Notes: generated by a model from the letters alone, not told the origin. Positions 1 to 5,590 are shown, numbered from the stretch's first letter. The stretch: 5,590 nucleotides of DNA from Desulfobacterales bacterium S5133MH16 (GCA_001751005.1 MAXL01000316.1:1-5590); one strand, 5' to 3'. Translations and numbers: made by a program.

Positions 1-952
1 GTATATCTTCAATTTTAGATTTAATACTCTCCACCTTCGATTCGGACAGCAAAAAAGGGTAATCATTTCCCGAGGAAATTGCCGGATACGTTTTGGCATC
101 CTTATCTTTTTTGGTAAATACGGAAAGCGAACACTCTTTATCTCCTTTCAGTGTAAAGGCATAGGTCGGATTTTTTAAATCGTCTTTTTTTTCGTCAGTT
201 ATATATGTTTCACACTCCAGTCGATTAAGAAAACTTAAGAGACGGTTCACCTTGGCATTATCCATTTTTTTACCCTCAGCATCCTGCCAGACTATTTTGG
301 TTTCGGGTTCTTTAGAAGTTTTGCCTTGTTTATCCTTTTTTTTGTCTTCTTGTTCGGAAACCTGTTTTTGGCTCAAAGTTATGGTCTTTTTTTCATGGCT
401 AAGCGTAATTTTACGGATATCTTTTTGCGTATATGCCAAAACGGTTTTATCTCGCAACTCATCAACGGTCTGATCAAATTTTCGCCTGAAATCCCCTCTG
501 GCGTGATAGACATTGGAGTCCGTTGCCAATCTAACAAAAGTATGCTGATAGGTGTTTGCCGCTTTGCCGATATCAAATTCGCGACTCAGGGTTTTTTCAT
601 GCCAGGCTTTCACAGTGATTTTTTTATCGCTGGTCAAATCATAACGGACATAATTTTTTGATTCTGATACAAGAGCTGTCAGGGTCAATTTTTCAATCAC
701 GTCAAGCATGTTTTTGACATTGTCAGAATCAGCAGGATATCCTTTGGGTTCGATGTACCAGGTGTTGTCCTTTTTATTCAAAACAACGGTCTTGCCTGCC
801 TTGCCGATTTCCAGTTTTGAAATCTGTTTCCAGGAAACCGCGGTAATATCCGGAAGCTTGTAATGTGTCCGGTTTGAACGATGCAAAACAAGATAAAGTA
901 TCAATGCAACCAGTACAAATCCCAGTATAAAATATTCTTTTTTAATTTTCAT
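1..952 (-). CDS. DUF4340 domain protein, membrane-anchored (3' end cut off by window)
   Basis: Reading from the ATG at 952-950 gives 317 residues with no stop before the window edge, so the C-terminus is missing. Residues about 7-24 form one hydrophobic N-terminal helix after a lysine-rich start (MKIKKEYF), which suggests an inner-membrane anchor with the rest in the periplasm. The body matches the DUF4340 pattern as I know it: a 'TWYIEPKGYPADSDNVKNML' segment (64-83), then 'FDIGK...TFVRL...VYHARGDF' and 'ELRDKTVL' (126-172). A lysine/glutamate-rich, low-complexity insert lies at about 197-218. The start is supported by GAGAGG on the minus strand, 5 nt upstream. It is the fourth gene of the exporter cluster, and DUF4340 genes commonly follow GldG-like genes. 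The biochemical function is unknown; an accessory role in the transporter is inference. The protein probably ends soon after the window edge, judging from usual family length. Confidence 0.85.
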   Translation of the reverse strand, partial: MKIKKEYFILGFVLVALILYLVLHRSNRTHYKLPDITAVSWKQISKLEIGKAGKTVVLNKKDNTWYIEPKGYPADSDNVKNMLDVIEKLTLTALVSESKNYVRYDLTSDKKITVKAWHEKTLSREFDIGKAANTYQHTFVRLATDSNVYHARGDFRRKFDQTVDELRDKTVLAYTQKDIRKITLSHEKKTITLSQKQVSEQEDKKKDKQGKTSKEPETKIVWQDAEGKKMDNAKVNRLLSFLNRLECETYITDEKKDDLKNPTYAFTLKGDKECSLSVFTKKDKDAKTYPAISSGNDYPFLLSESKVESIKSKIEDI

Positions 953-970
953 CTTAACCTCTCTTCATGC

Positions 971-1034
971 GTTCAAAGGTTCAAAGTCTTTATGGTTCAA
1001 AGGTTCAAAGGTTCAAAGGTTCAAAGGTTCAAAG
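971..1034. repeat. Tandem octamer array GTTCAAAG, eight units in phase
   Basis: Seven exact copies of GTTCAAAG lie at 971-978, 979-986, 995-1002, 1003-1010, 1011-1018, 1019-1026 and 1027-1034. The 8 bp at 987-994 (TCTTTATG) fill one unit position without breaking the phase, so this looks like one degenerated unit. On the operon strand the array reads CTTTGAAC repeated. It lies 18 bp upstream of the DUF4340 start codon, just outside its ribosome binding site. Confidence 0.95.
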
Positions 1035-1100
1035 TTGATGGAAGATTGTATAAAAGATTTAACCCTAAACCTCTGAACCCTAAACCCCAATCTAATAATC

Positions 1101-1142
1101 AATAATCAATTGTTAATTATTAATTGTTAACCATTGATTATT
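1101..1142. repeat. AT-rich inverted repeat in copy 1
   Basis: The left arm AATAATCAATTGTTAA (1101-1116) and the right arm TTAACCATTGATTATT (1127-1142) are complementary at 15 of 16 positions around a 10-nt loop (1117-1126). It could form a weak AT-rich stem in DNA or RNA. There is no GC-rich stem and no U-run, so it is not a standard intrinsic terminator. Confidence 0.8.
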
Positions 1143-1212
1143 AACCATTATTTGTTCAACCATGAACCGCTGAACCCTAAACCTCTGAACCCTAAACCCC
1201 AATCTAATAATC

Positions 1213-1254
1213 AATAATCAATTGTTAATTATTAATTGTTAACCATTGATTATT
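1213..1254. repeat. AT-rich inverted repeat in copy 2
   Basis: This is the exact duplicate of the stem in the first copy, shifted by 112 bp: arms at 1213-1228 and 1239-1254 with a 10-nt loop. Both arms and the loop lie in the identical part of the duplication, so neither copy has drifted. Confidence 0.8.
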
Positions 1255-1273
1255 AACCATTATTTATTCAACC

Positions 1274-1296
1274 CTGAACCTCTGAACCTCTGAACC
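1274..1296. repeat. Opposing octamer array (CTGAACCT; GGTTCAGA on the minus strand)
   Basis: Almost three units with an 8-bp period (1274-1281, 1282-1289 and a partial unit at 1290-1296) read GGTTCAGA GGTTCAGA GGTTCAG on the operon strand. They start 6 bp after the GldG-like stop codon. They share the 8-bp period and the GGTTCA core with the 971-1034 array but lie in the opposite orientation. The two arrays therefore form the ends of a large imperfect inverted repeat. Confidence 0.9.
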
Positions 1297-1302
1297 AAGA
1301 TC

Positions 1303-3504
1303 TTATTTTTGAAACATCATCTGTATCCGTTTTTTTCTTGAATGTCGGCTCAGCCAAATAATCAATCCCAAAAAGACGACAAGCACCGGAAGTCCGGTGA
1401 TATTAAAAGACTTGACAAATGTTTTGGTAACCGCTCCGGTATCATGTAACGGATTAAAACGGAGAATCTTGCTTCGCATTGTGGCAATATTCTGCCGGTG
1501 GTTCAGGGCATCTATGGTATTCAAAACAAACATGTCGTTAGGGCTGTCACCTTCAGAATCCAGAACAGTATCCTTTAACATTTCCGACGAAGCCATCAAA
1601 AAGATTTTAGCGGGTTTGCCTTTGGATATAAAATCTCCCCGCCCCTTTATCTTGGACATGTCAAGGTTCTCTTTTTGAGCCCCGGGTTCCAAGCTGCTTT
1701 CTTCATTATCCTTGGTTTCCGTATCCGTCTCATTCGATGTTTTTTCAGGGATGGGTTTTCCCTCAAAATAACTGGGAAACGCCCCTTCAATAATATATGC
1801 CATTGGAAAACTCTTCAGTTCATCAGCAGACGGCGGGGGGCTGAGAAACATAGGATTCAGCGAGATATTTTCTCGCATTTCCCATGATTTTTCCGAAGAT
1901 GAAAACAGCTTCACGGCCGTTAACTTGTTTTCTGAAATTTGTTCTTCATCCAGTTCCAGAGGGGATATTTTAACGGCAACCAGCCCATTGATGCCGTTCA
2001 TAAATTTAAGGTCATGGTTGATGAATCTGTTTTTGATAATCGGGGCAAAATATATGGGCCTTTCTCCCCCGCCCATGCTCCTGGGAAGTCGTTGCTTATG
2101 ACAATTTTCATCCATAACGTAGGATTTTTTTATGTCAATTCCGTAATGAACCAGCAATTTGTTAAGACCGGTTTCCAGGGGAACATACTTAACCCCCTGG
2201 TTTAATCCAAAATTTTGCCGGCTATTATCCCTGACTTCATTGAAGACATCCAAGAACAGTGCCAGGTTGGTTCCCCTCATCAGGGCCTGATCGATCTGGT
2301 AAAGCTCGTAATCGGAAAAATTTTCCGTGGGTCGTGCGATAACCAGACAATTCAGGCTGCCGGGAATGGACTGGTCTTTTAAATTGACCGGTTTAATGCT
2401 GTAAGTTTGTGATATCAGATTTGCAAATGTGGATAGCGAATCCGGATTTTTTTGCCCCATTGGCGAGAAACCCGAAATGTCAGGTGTCCCGTGATCCGCA
2501 AGATATCCGAGATTCTGGTTGATATCGACCAGGGTTTCCAGATTGTCGTTGATGATTTCTTCCAGTTGATCAATGTCGGTCAGATTATACTGGGTTCCGA
2601 TGATGGGTATGCGTAGGACGGTTAACAGCGGAATTTCCCTGATTTTTTCCTTATATTCCATGACAAGACCGATGATGCCGCTGCCGGCTTGAATTTTACC
2701 GCCTGAAAGATCAGGCCATTTGAGGTGTATAAGGTTATATTTTTCCAAGGATTGTTGATCTGTCTGTACGGTTGAGGGGTCGATATAAGTATATTCGAGC
2801 TTCCCGTAATTTTTGGAATTGACGCCGTTAATTATTTCTTTCAACTTGCCGGGATATTCAGGAAGCTCGCTAAGACCCATATACGGTGCAACAGATTTTA
2901 AGGAAGAAGACAGAAACAGTTTGACCTGAATTTTATCCGCAAGGCTTAACAATGCACTGATTTTGTTGTTTAGCTTCTGTATGGCTGTGGTTAGTTTATA
3001 CTCTAACCCATTGATGGAAGTAATTGTGGGAATCCTTTCTATCATATCGCCGTGAATTAATACCAGACCCATGTAAGCCTTTTTAAATTTTACTTCATCT
3101 TCTTCAAACGCCTGAATTTGAACCGGGTGAATACCATAATTTTTGGCCAGTTTTTGATTTTCCTGTGCCAAAGGGTTGATTCCTTGAGATTCGGGGCTGA
3201 CGTCATAAAACCGGTAGTTAAAATATTTGTTGGCGTGGATAGCATATTCCTCTAGCAGATCATGAAGATATCGTTCCGTATTATTGTATGGCGCCGGCAG
3301 GTTTTTAGTAAAAAATACATCTATGGTTAACGGCTCGGAAAGTGTGGATACCACCTTTTTGCTTGCTTCGGATATGGAGTAGAGCCTGTTTGATGTGAGA
3401 TCTATCCTGAAAAAAAGCGTCATGCCGACTATATTGATGAGGACGATGATCACCAGATACATTAAAAGCTTGATATATTTTGCATATGGTTTTTGCTTGC
3501 CCAT
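1303..3504 (-). CDS. GldG-like ABC transporter auxiliary protein (ABC_transp_aux family)
   Basis: This 733-residue protein has a basic N-terminus, a transmembrane helix at about 12-32, a long periplasmic region, a second helix at about 702-718 and a basic cytoplasmic tail (RHSRKKRIQ). After the first helix comes the family hallmark 'RIDLTSNRLYSISEASKKVV...EPLTIDVFFTKNLP' (33-70). Later family-like stretches are 'NLGYLADHGTPDIS' (331-344), 'LVIARP...LYQIDQALMRGTNLALFLD' (387-419) and 'LLVHYGIDIKKSYVMD' (450-465). An acidic, polar, low-complexity linker occupies about 586-619. In Flavobacterium, GldG works with the ATPase GldA and the permease GldF; here a gliding role is not implied. It is longer than typical stand-alone GldG, partly because of the linker. 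The start is fixed by AAGGAG 6 nt upstream. The stop is TAA at 1305-1303. Substrate and catalytic activity, if any, are unknown. Confidence 0.88.
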   Translation of the reverse strand: MGKQKPYAKYIKLLMYLVIIVLINIVGMTLFFRIDLTSNRLYSISEASKKVVSTLSEPLTIDVFFTKNLPAPYNNTERYLHDLLEEYAIHANKYFNYRFYDVSPESQGINPLAQENQKLAKNYGIHPVQIQAFEEDEVKFKKAYMGLVLIHGDMIERIPTITSINGLEYKLTTAIQKLNNKISALLSLADKIQVKLFLSSSLKSVAPYMGLSELPEYPGKLKEIINGVNSKNYGKLEYTYIDPSTVQTDQQSLEKYNLIHLKWPDLSGGKIQAGSGIIGLVMEYKEKIREIPLLTVLRIPIIGTQYNLTDIDQLEEIINDNLETLVDINQNLGYLADHGTPDISGFSPMGQKNPDSLSTFANLISQTYSIKPVNLKDQSIPGSLNCLVIARPTENFSDYELYQIDQALMRGTNLALFLDVFNEVRDNSRQNFGLNQGVKYVPLETGLNKLLVHYGIDIKKSYVMDENCHKQRLPRSMGGGERPIYFAPIIKNRFINHDLKFMNGINGLVAVKISPLELDEEQISENKLTAVKLFSSSEKSWEMRENISLNPMFLSPPPSADELKSFPMAYIIEGAFPSYFEGKPIPEKTSNETDTETKDNEESSLEPGAQKENLDMSKIKGRGDFISKGKPAKIFLMASSEMLKDTVLDSEGDSPNDMFVLNTIDALNHRQNIATMRSKILRFNPLHDTGAVTKTFVKSFNITGLPVLVVFLGLIIWLSRHSRKKRIQMMFQK

Positions 3505-3510
3505 TTTATT

Positions 3511-3516
3511 CTCCTT
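3511..3516 (-). promoter_or_regulatory. Ribosome binding site of GldG-like gene, merged with upstream stop codon
   Basis: On the minus strand AAGGAG lies 6 nt before the ATG at 3504-3502. Its first two bases are the last two bases of the permease stop codon (TAA at 3517-3515), giving TAAGGAG. This arrangement fits termination-reinitiation and tight translational coupling of the two membrane partners. Confidence 0.8.
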
Positions 3517-4219
3517 AATTTTTTTCTTGCATGACCAGGTGGGTGCCGTAGAGACCTATGAAGACAACACTTAAAAAATAGACAATATCCCGAGAATCGA
3601 TAATCCCTTTGGCGATGTTTTGGAAATGAAAATCAGCACCTATATACCCGATAAACCCCAACAGGGACCCGGGAAAGAAAAAGAGCATTTTGTCGATCAA
3701 GGTCAGCGTAAAGCAGATCGCCATTCCCACGATAAAGGCGATGATCTGATTACGGGTCAATGACGATGCAAAAAGCCCCACAGCTACAAAAGACGCGCCC
3801 AGTAAAAGAGCTCCCAAATAGCCTCCTGCCACAGGTCCCCATTCGAGCTGGCCCATAAAGGCGATGAATATGGGGTAGGCAAAGGTCGGCACCAAAGCCG
3901 CGGCCACGAATAAAACGCCGGCTAAAAATTTTCCCAGAAGGATGTCCTTAAACGTCACCGGCAGGGTGAGGAGCATCTCATAAGATCCCACGTTCAGTTC
4001 CTCGGAAAACAATCTCATGGTGACTGCCGGGATCAGGAAAGAAAAAGTAATGGGAAGCAGATTAAAAAAGTTTCTCAGGTCAGCCTGATTATAATAGAAA
4101 AAGGTTGTAAAAAAGAACCACCCGGTCACCAGTAGAAAAATAGATATGACAATGTAGGCGATGGGAGATATGAAATAGTCTTTTAGTTCCTTTTTGCAAA
4201 TACGGATAACTTGCTGCAT
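3515..4219 (-). CDS. ABC-2 type permease, GldF-like
   Basis: This 234-residue, very hydrophobic protein is the membrane channel subunit of an ABC-2 exporter. I read six helices at about 19-42, 52-70, 98-121, 129-152, 157-180 and 212-230. A short amphipathic N-terminus (QQVIRICKKELKDYFISP) precedes them, as is usual for this family. The cytoplasmic loop between helices 2 and 3 carries the typical 'RLFSEELNVGSYEMLLTLPVTFKDILLGK' region (69-97), expected to contact the ATPase. The length matches stand-alone GldF; in many other bacteria GldF and GldG are fused, and here they are separate. The ATG at 4219-4217 follows the ATPase stop codon by a single base. Its AGGAGG site (4231-4226) lies inside the last ATPase codons, so the two genes are probably translationally coupled. 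The substrate cannot be read from the sequence. Confidence 0.93.
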   Translation of the reverse strand: MQQVIRICKKELKDYFISPIAYIVISIFLLVTGWFFFTTFFYYNQADLRNFFNLLPITFSFLIPAVTMRLFSEELNVGSYEMLLTLPVTFKDILLGKFLAGVLFVAAALVPTFAYPIFIAFMGQLEWGPVAGGYLGALLLGASFVAVGLFASSLTRNQIIAFIVGMAICFTLTLIDKMLFFFPGSLLGFIGYIGADFHFQNIAKGIIDSRDIVYFLSVVFIGLYGTHLVMQEKN

Positions 4220-4220
4220 A

Positions 4221-5159
4221 TCAGTCCTCCTCGGTCAGTTCGCGGAATATGGTTTCAAGGGTTTTGGTCTCCTGATGAAACTCAATGAGAACCCAATCGG
4301 TTTGTTTTATTTCTTGATAAACGGTTTCTCTCAGGTCGGAAGCGGATTTGCAGGTAATTTGCACGCTAAGCGGGCCGTTTGGTTTTTCATTAATTTTTTC
4401 AATTCCAACCACGCCGTCAATTCCGCTTAATTTATCGTGTACATCTTGAAAATTTGCCTTCAGAATATCTAAATTGATAAAATGTGTTTGACCTGTAGAT
4501 TGTTTGAGATTTTCCATTCGGTCGTTTACGACGATCTTGCCTTTGTCGATGATCACCACCCGGTCACAGGTTGCCTCAACTTCGCTCAGGATATGGGTTG
4601 AAAGAATTACGGTTTTTTCTTCCCCGATCTGCCGGATGATTTCCCGTATCTCGGCGATCTGATTGGGATCAAGACCTGAAGTGGGTTCATCAAGAATCAA
4701 AATTTCCGGATCATCCATCATGGCGTGGGCCAGACCTACCCGCTGATTTAATCCTTTGGAGAGTTCACTGATACTCCGGTGCATAATTTCATCCAACCCG
4801 CACAAATCCACAAGCTGTCGGATTCTGGAAATTTTCTTATGTTTGTCCAGTCCCCTTAGTCCTGCAACATAATCAAGATAGTCATAAACCAGCATGCTGT
4901 GGTACAGGGGTGCGGACTCCGGAAGGTATCCCATCAGCTTTTTGATTTCCAGCAAATTCTCGTCAAGCTGATAGTCCTTTACGCGAATGTTTCCGGATGT
5001 GGGCATAAAATAACCGGTCAGCATCCGCAAGGTGGTTGTTTTACCTGCGCCGTTTGGGCCCAGCAAGCCAAGGATTTCACCTTTTTTAATATCGAGATTG
5101 ATCTGATCCACAGCGCAGAAGTCTCTGTAATATTTACTCAAATTTTCAATATGGATCAT
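4221..5159 (-). CDS. ABC transporter ATP-binding protein, GldA-like
   Basis: This 312-residue cytoplasmic ATPase powers the exporter. All nucleotide-binding motifs are visible: Walker A GPNGAGKT (34-41), Q-loop region YLPESAPLY (78-86), signature LSKGLNQRV (133-141), Walker B ILILDEP with catalytic Glu158 (153-159), D-loop SGLD (161-164) and H-loop His189. The Q-loop has Glu81 where most ABC proteins have Gln, and the signature is LSKG rather than LSGG. Both features recall GldA (which, as I remember, has YLPEHNPLY and LSKGYRQRV), so they look like subfamily traits rather than damage. Residues about 215-312 form the extra C-terminal domain common in ABC-2 export ATPases. The start is supported by AAAGGA 6 nt upstream (5171-5166). 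It is the first gene of the minus-strand operon. Confidence 0.96.
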   Translation of the reverse strand: MIHIENLSKYYRDFCAVDQINLDIKKGEILGLLGPNGAGKTTTLRMLTGYFMPTSGNIRVKDYQLDENLLEIKKLMGYLPESAPLYHSMLVYDYLDYVAGLRGLDKHKKISRIRQLVDLCGLDEIMHRSISELSKGLNQRVGLAHAMMDDPEILILDEPTSGLDPNQIAEIREIIRQIGEEKTVILSTHILSEVEATCDRVVIIDKGKIVVNDRMENLKQSTGQTHFINLDILKANFQDVHDKLSGIDGVVGIEKINEKPNGPLSVQITCKSASDLRETVYQEIKQTDWVLIEFHQETKTLETIFRELTEED

Positions 5160-5206
5160 GGTTTTTCCTTTCTTTTTGTCAATTTAAAAACACTATTTAA
5201 TGGATA

Positions 5207-5240
5207 ACAATATATCACAAAATTTAGTTGTCAATGTCAA
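5207..5240 (-). promoter_or_regulatory. Candidate sigma-70-type promoter for the exporter operon
   Basis: On the minus strand two consensus -35 hexamers TTGACA lie back to back (5240-5235 and 5234-5229). The inner one is followed after 16 nt by TATTGT (5212-5207), a 4-of-6 match to TATAAT. An alternative TATATT at 5214-5209 is 14 nt from the inner and 20 nt from the outer hexamer, both poor spacings. The position, about 50 bp before the ATPase start, is suitable. The exact -10 is uncertain. Confidence 0.45.
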
Positions 5241-5293
5241 AAAATTACATAGAATAAGCAAGCTAAAATTGTTCCAGTTTTTCCAAAAATATA

Positions 5294-5323
5294 TTGCCGG
5301 GAAGCAGGAAAATGGCTTATATT
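5294..5323 (+). promoter_or_regulatory. Candidate promoter for the patatin-like gene
   Basis: TTGCCG (5294-5299) followed after 18 nt by TATATT (5318-5323) is a possible -35/-10 pair about 65 nt upstream of the start codon. A perfect TATAAT also occurs at 5327-5332 but has no recognisable -35 at a normal distance. In such AT-rich DNA a chance -10 match is likely, so this is tentative. Confidence 0.3.
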
Positions 5324-5387
5324 AATTATAATTCTGTTGAATTGAGCATAGAAAAACAATACGTAGAAATTAAATGAGGCAAAGCTT

Positions 5388-5590
5388 ATGAAAAAAAGCA
5401 TATCTTTGGTTCTCGGAAGCGGAGGCGCTCGAGGATACGCCCATATCGGGATAATTGAGGTATTGGAGGATTATGGTTATGTGATTAAATCGATAGCCGG
5501 ATCTTCCATGGGGGCATTGATCGGCGGACTTTATGCCTGCGGAAAGCTTGATGCTTATAAGGAGTGGGTTTTAACTCTTGACGTTCTGGA
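5388..5590 (+). CDS. Patatin-like phospholipase, RssA-type (5' part only)
   Basis: The ATG at 5388 opens a frame that runs off the window after 67 complete codons. The protein begins MKKSISLVLGSGGARGYAHIG. It shows both N-terminal hallmarks of bacterial patatins: the glycine-rich oxyanion-hole motif GSGGARG (10-16) and the nucleophile elbow GSSMG (38-42), with Ser40 as the expected catalytic serine. The catalytic Asp (usually DGG/DGA) lies beyond the window. There is no signal peptide, so a cytosolic or membrane-associated serine lipid acyl hydrolase is expected. GAGG (5376-5379), 8 nt upstream, supports the start. It is transcribed away from the exporter operon; a functional link is not shown. 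The real substrate is unknown, as for most RssA-like proteins. Confidence 0.9.
   Translation, partial: MKKSISLVLGSGGARGYAHIGIIEVLEDYGYVIKSIAGSSMGALIGGLYACGKLDAYKEWVLTLDVL

Larger units (their letters stand above)
1061..1284. repeat. 112-bp direct tandem duplication (two copies)
   Basis: Copy 1 is 1061-1172 and copy 2 is 1173-1284. The first 93 bp are identical (1061-1153 and 1173-1265). Only three differences are seen over 112 bp: G1154/A1266, A1162/C1274 and G1169/T1281. Each copy begins with a C-rich GAACC/CTAAACC mosaic and continues with an AT-rich module (AATCAATAATCAATTGTTAA and so on) that carries an inverted repeat. The near-identity suggests recent duplication by slippage or unequal recombination. 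Confidence 0.95.
953..1302. other. 350-bp repeat-filled intergenic spacer inside the operon
   Basis: This gap separates the GldG-like stop codon from the DUF4340 start. It contains no credible gene: the open frames through it are made of repeat sequence and have no family resemblance. From left to right it holds an octamer array (971-1034), a short unique segment (1035-1060), a tandem 112-bp duplication (1061-1284) and an opposing octamer array (1274-1296). The other gaps in the operon are 1 and 10 bp, so this spacer looks like an insertion or expansion of repeats in an otherwise tight operon. No convincing promoter was seen within it, although its AT-rich middle could hide one. Confidence 0.85.
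5160..5387. other. Divergent intergenic region
   Basis: This is a 228-bp AT-rich region between the ATPase start (minus) and the patatin start (plus). It contains no coding frame of note. Candidate promoters for both directions are listed separately. TGTCAA (TTGACA on the minus strand) occurs three times, at 5177-5182, 5229-5234 and 5235-5240. The last two are directly adjacent. No clear operator palindrome was identified. Confidence 0.7.

Noticed and set aside
954..968. Minus-strand four-codon frame (ATG AAG AGA GGT TAA) ending one base before the DUF4340 start
   Set aside because: It has no ribosome site of its own and its middle is simply the DUF4340 Shine-Dalgarno; most likely chance.
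1061..1090. CCCTAAACC strings resembling eukaryotic (plant-type) telomere repeats
   Set aside because: Only a few irregular units mixed with GAACC units, embedded between bacterial genes with Shine-Dalgarno sites. It is part of the local GGTT(C/T)A mosaic.
881..1105. Plus-strand 74-codon open frame across the octamer array
   Set aside because: It is composed of the DUF4340 antisense and repeat sequence (repeated Gln-Arg-Phe-Lys-like units), with no ribosome site or family resemblance.
1101..1254. Intrinsic terminator(s) after the GldG-like gene
   Set aside because: The stems are almost entirely A-T pairs and are not followed by a T-run on the operon strand, so standard termination is unlikely.
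971..1296. Possible CRISPR array
   Set aside because: Units are 8 bp without spacers, and the 112-bp copies are near-identical throughout. There is no repeat/spacer alternation and no cas gene nearby.
4899..5207. Plus-strand 102-codon open frame opposite the ATPase
   Set aside because: It lies antisense to a gene with all ABC motifs intact; it has no recognisable domain and is explained as a shadow frame.
5202..5211. GGATAACAAT, similar to half of the lac operator
   Set aside because: The matching other half is absent and no LacI-type regulator is present; a chance match in AT-rich DNA.
5374..5391. Short frame ATG AGG CAA AGC TTA TGA overlapping the patatin start
   Set aside because: There is no ribosome site ahead of it, and it contains the patatin gene's own GAGG; the frame at 5388 carries the conserved patatin motifs.

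Overview
The window is a stretch of a bacterial chromosome. It carries a compact minus-strand operon for an ABC-2 type exporter of the gliding-motility (GldA/GldF/GldG-like) family, and the start of a divergently transcribed patatin-like phospholipase gene on the plus strand. The sequence is fairly AT-rich with clear Shine-Dalgarno sites. The gene order ATPase, small permease, GldG-like auxiliary protein, DUF4340 protein is common in Desulfobacterota and other non-gliding Gram-negatives. My best guess is a sulfate-reducer-type Desulfobacterota genome; this rests on protein style and repeat style, not on a marker gene.

Layout from right to left in the direction of the operon. An AT-rich divergent intergenic region (5160-5387) holds candidate promoters for both sides. 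The minus-strand operon starts with the ATP-binding subunit (4221-5159). After a 1-bp gap comes the six-helix membrane permease (3515-4219), and after a 10-bp gap the 733-residue GldG-like periplasmic protein (1303-3504). A 350-bp repeat-filled spacer (953-1302) follows, then a DUF4340 membrane-anchored protein that runs off the left edge (1-952). On the right, the patatin gene begins at 5388 and runs off the right edge.

How the parts likely work together: the ATPase would drive the permease in the inner membrane, while the GldG-like and DUF4340 proteins, each anchored by an N-terminal helix, project large domains into the periplasm and probably shape or couple the transported substrate. The substrate is unknown. 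The patatin-like protein is a serine lipid hydrolase on its own divergent transcript and need not be functionally linked.

The most unusual part is the 350-bp spacer between the GldG-like and DUF4340 genes. It contains an 8-bp tandem array (GTTCAAAG), a near-perfect 112-bp tandem duplication with an internal inverted repeat in each copy, and an opposing 8-bp array (GGTTCAGA on the operon strand). The two arrays are complementary enough, with G-U pairs on the transcribed strand, to fold the whole spacer of the mRNA into one long hairpin. I see no RNA gene, transposase, CRISPR array or integrase.
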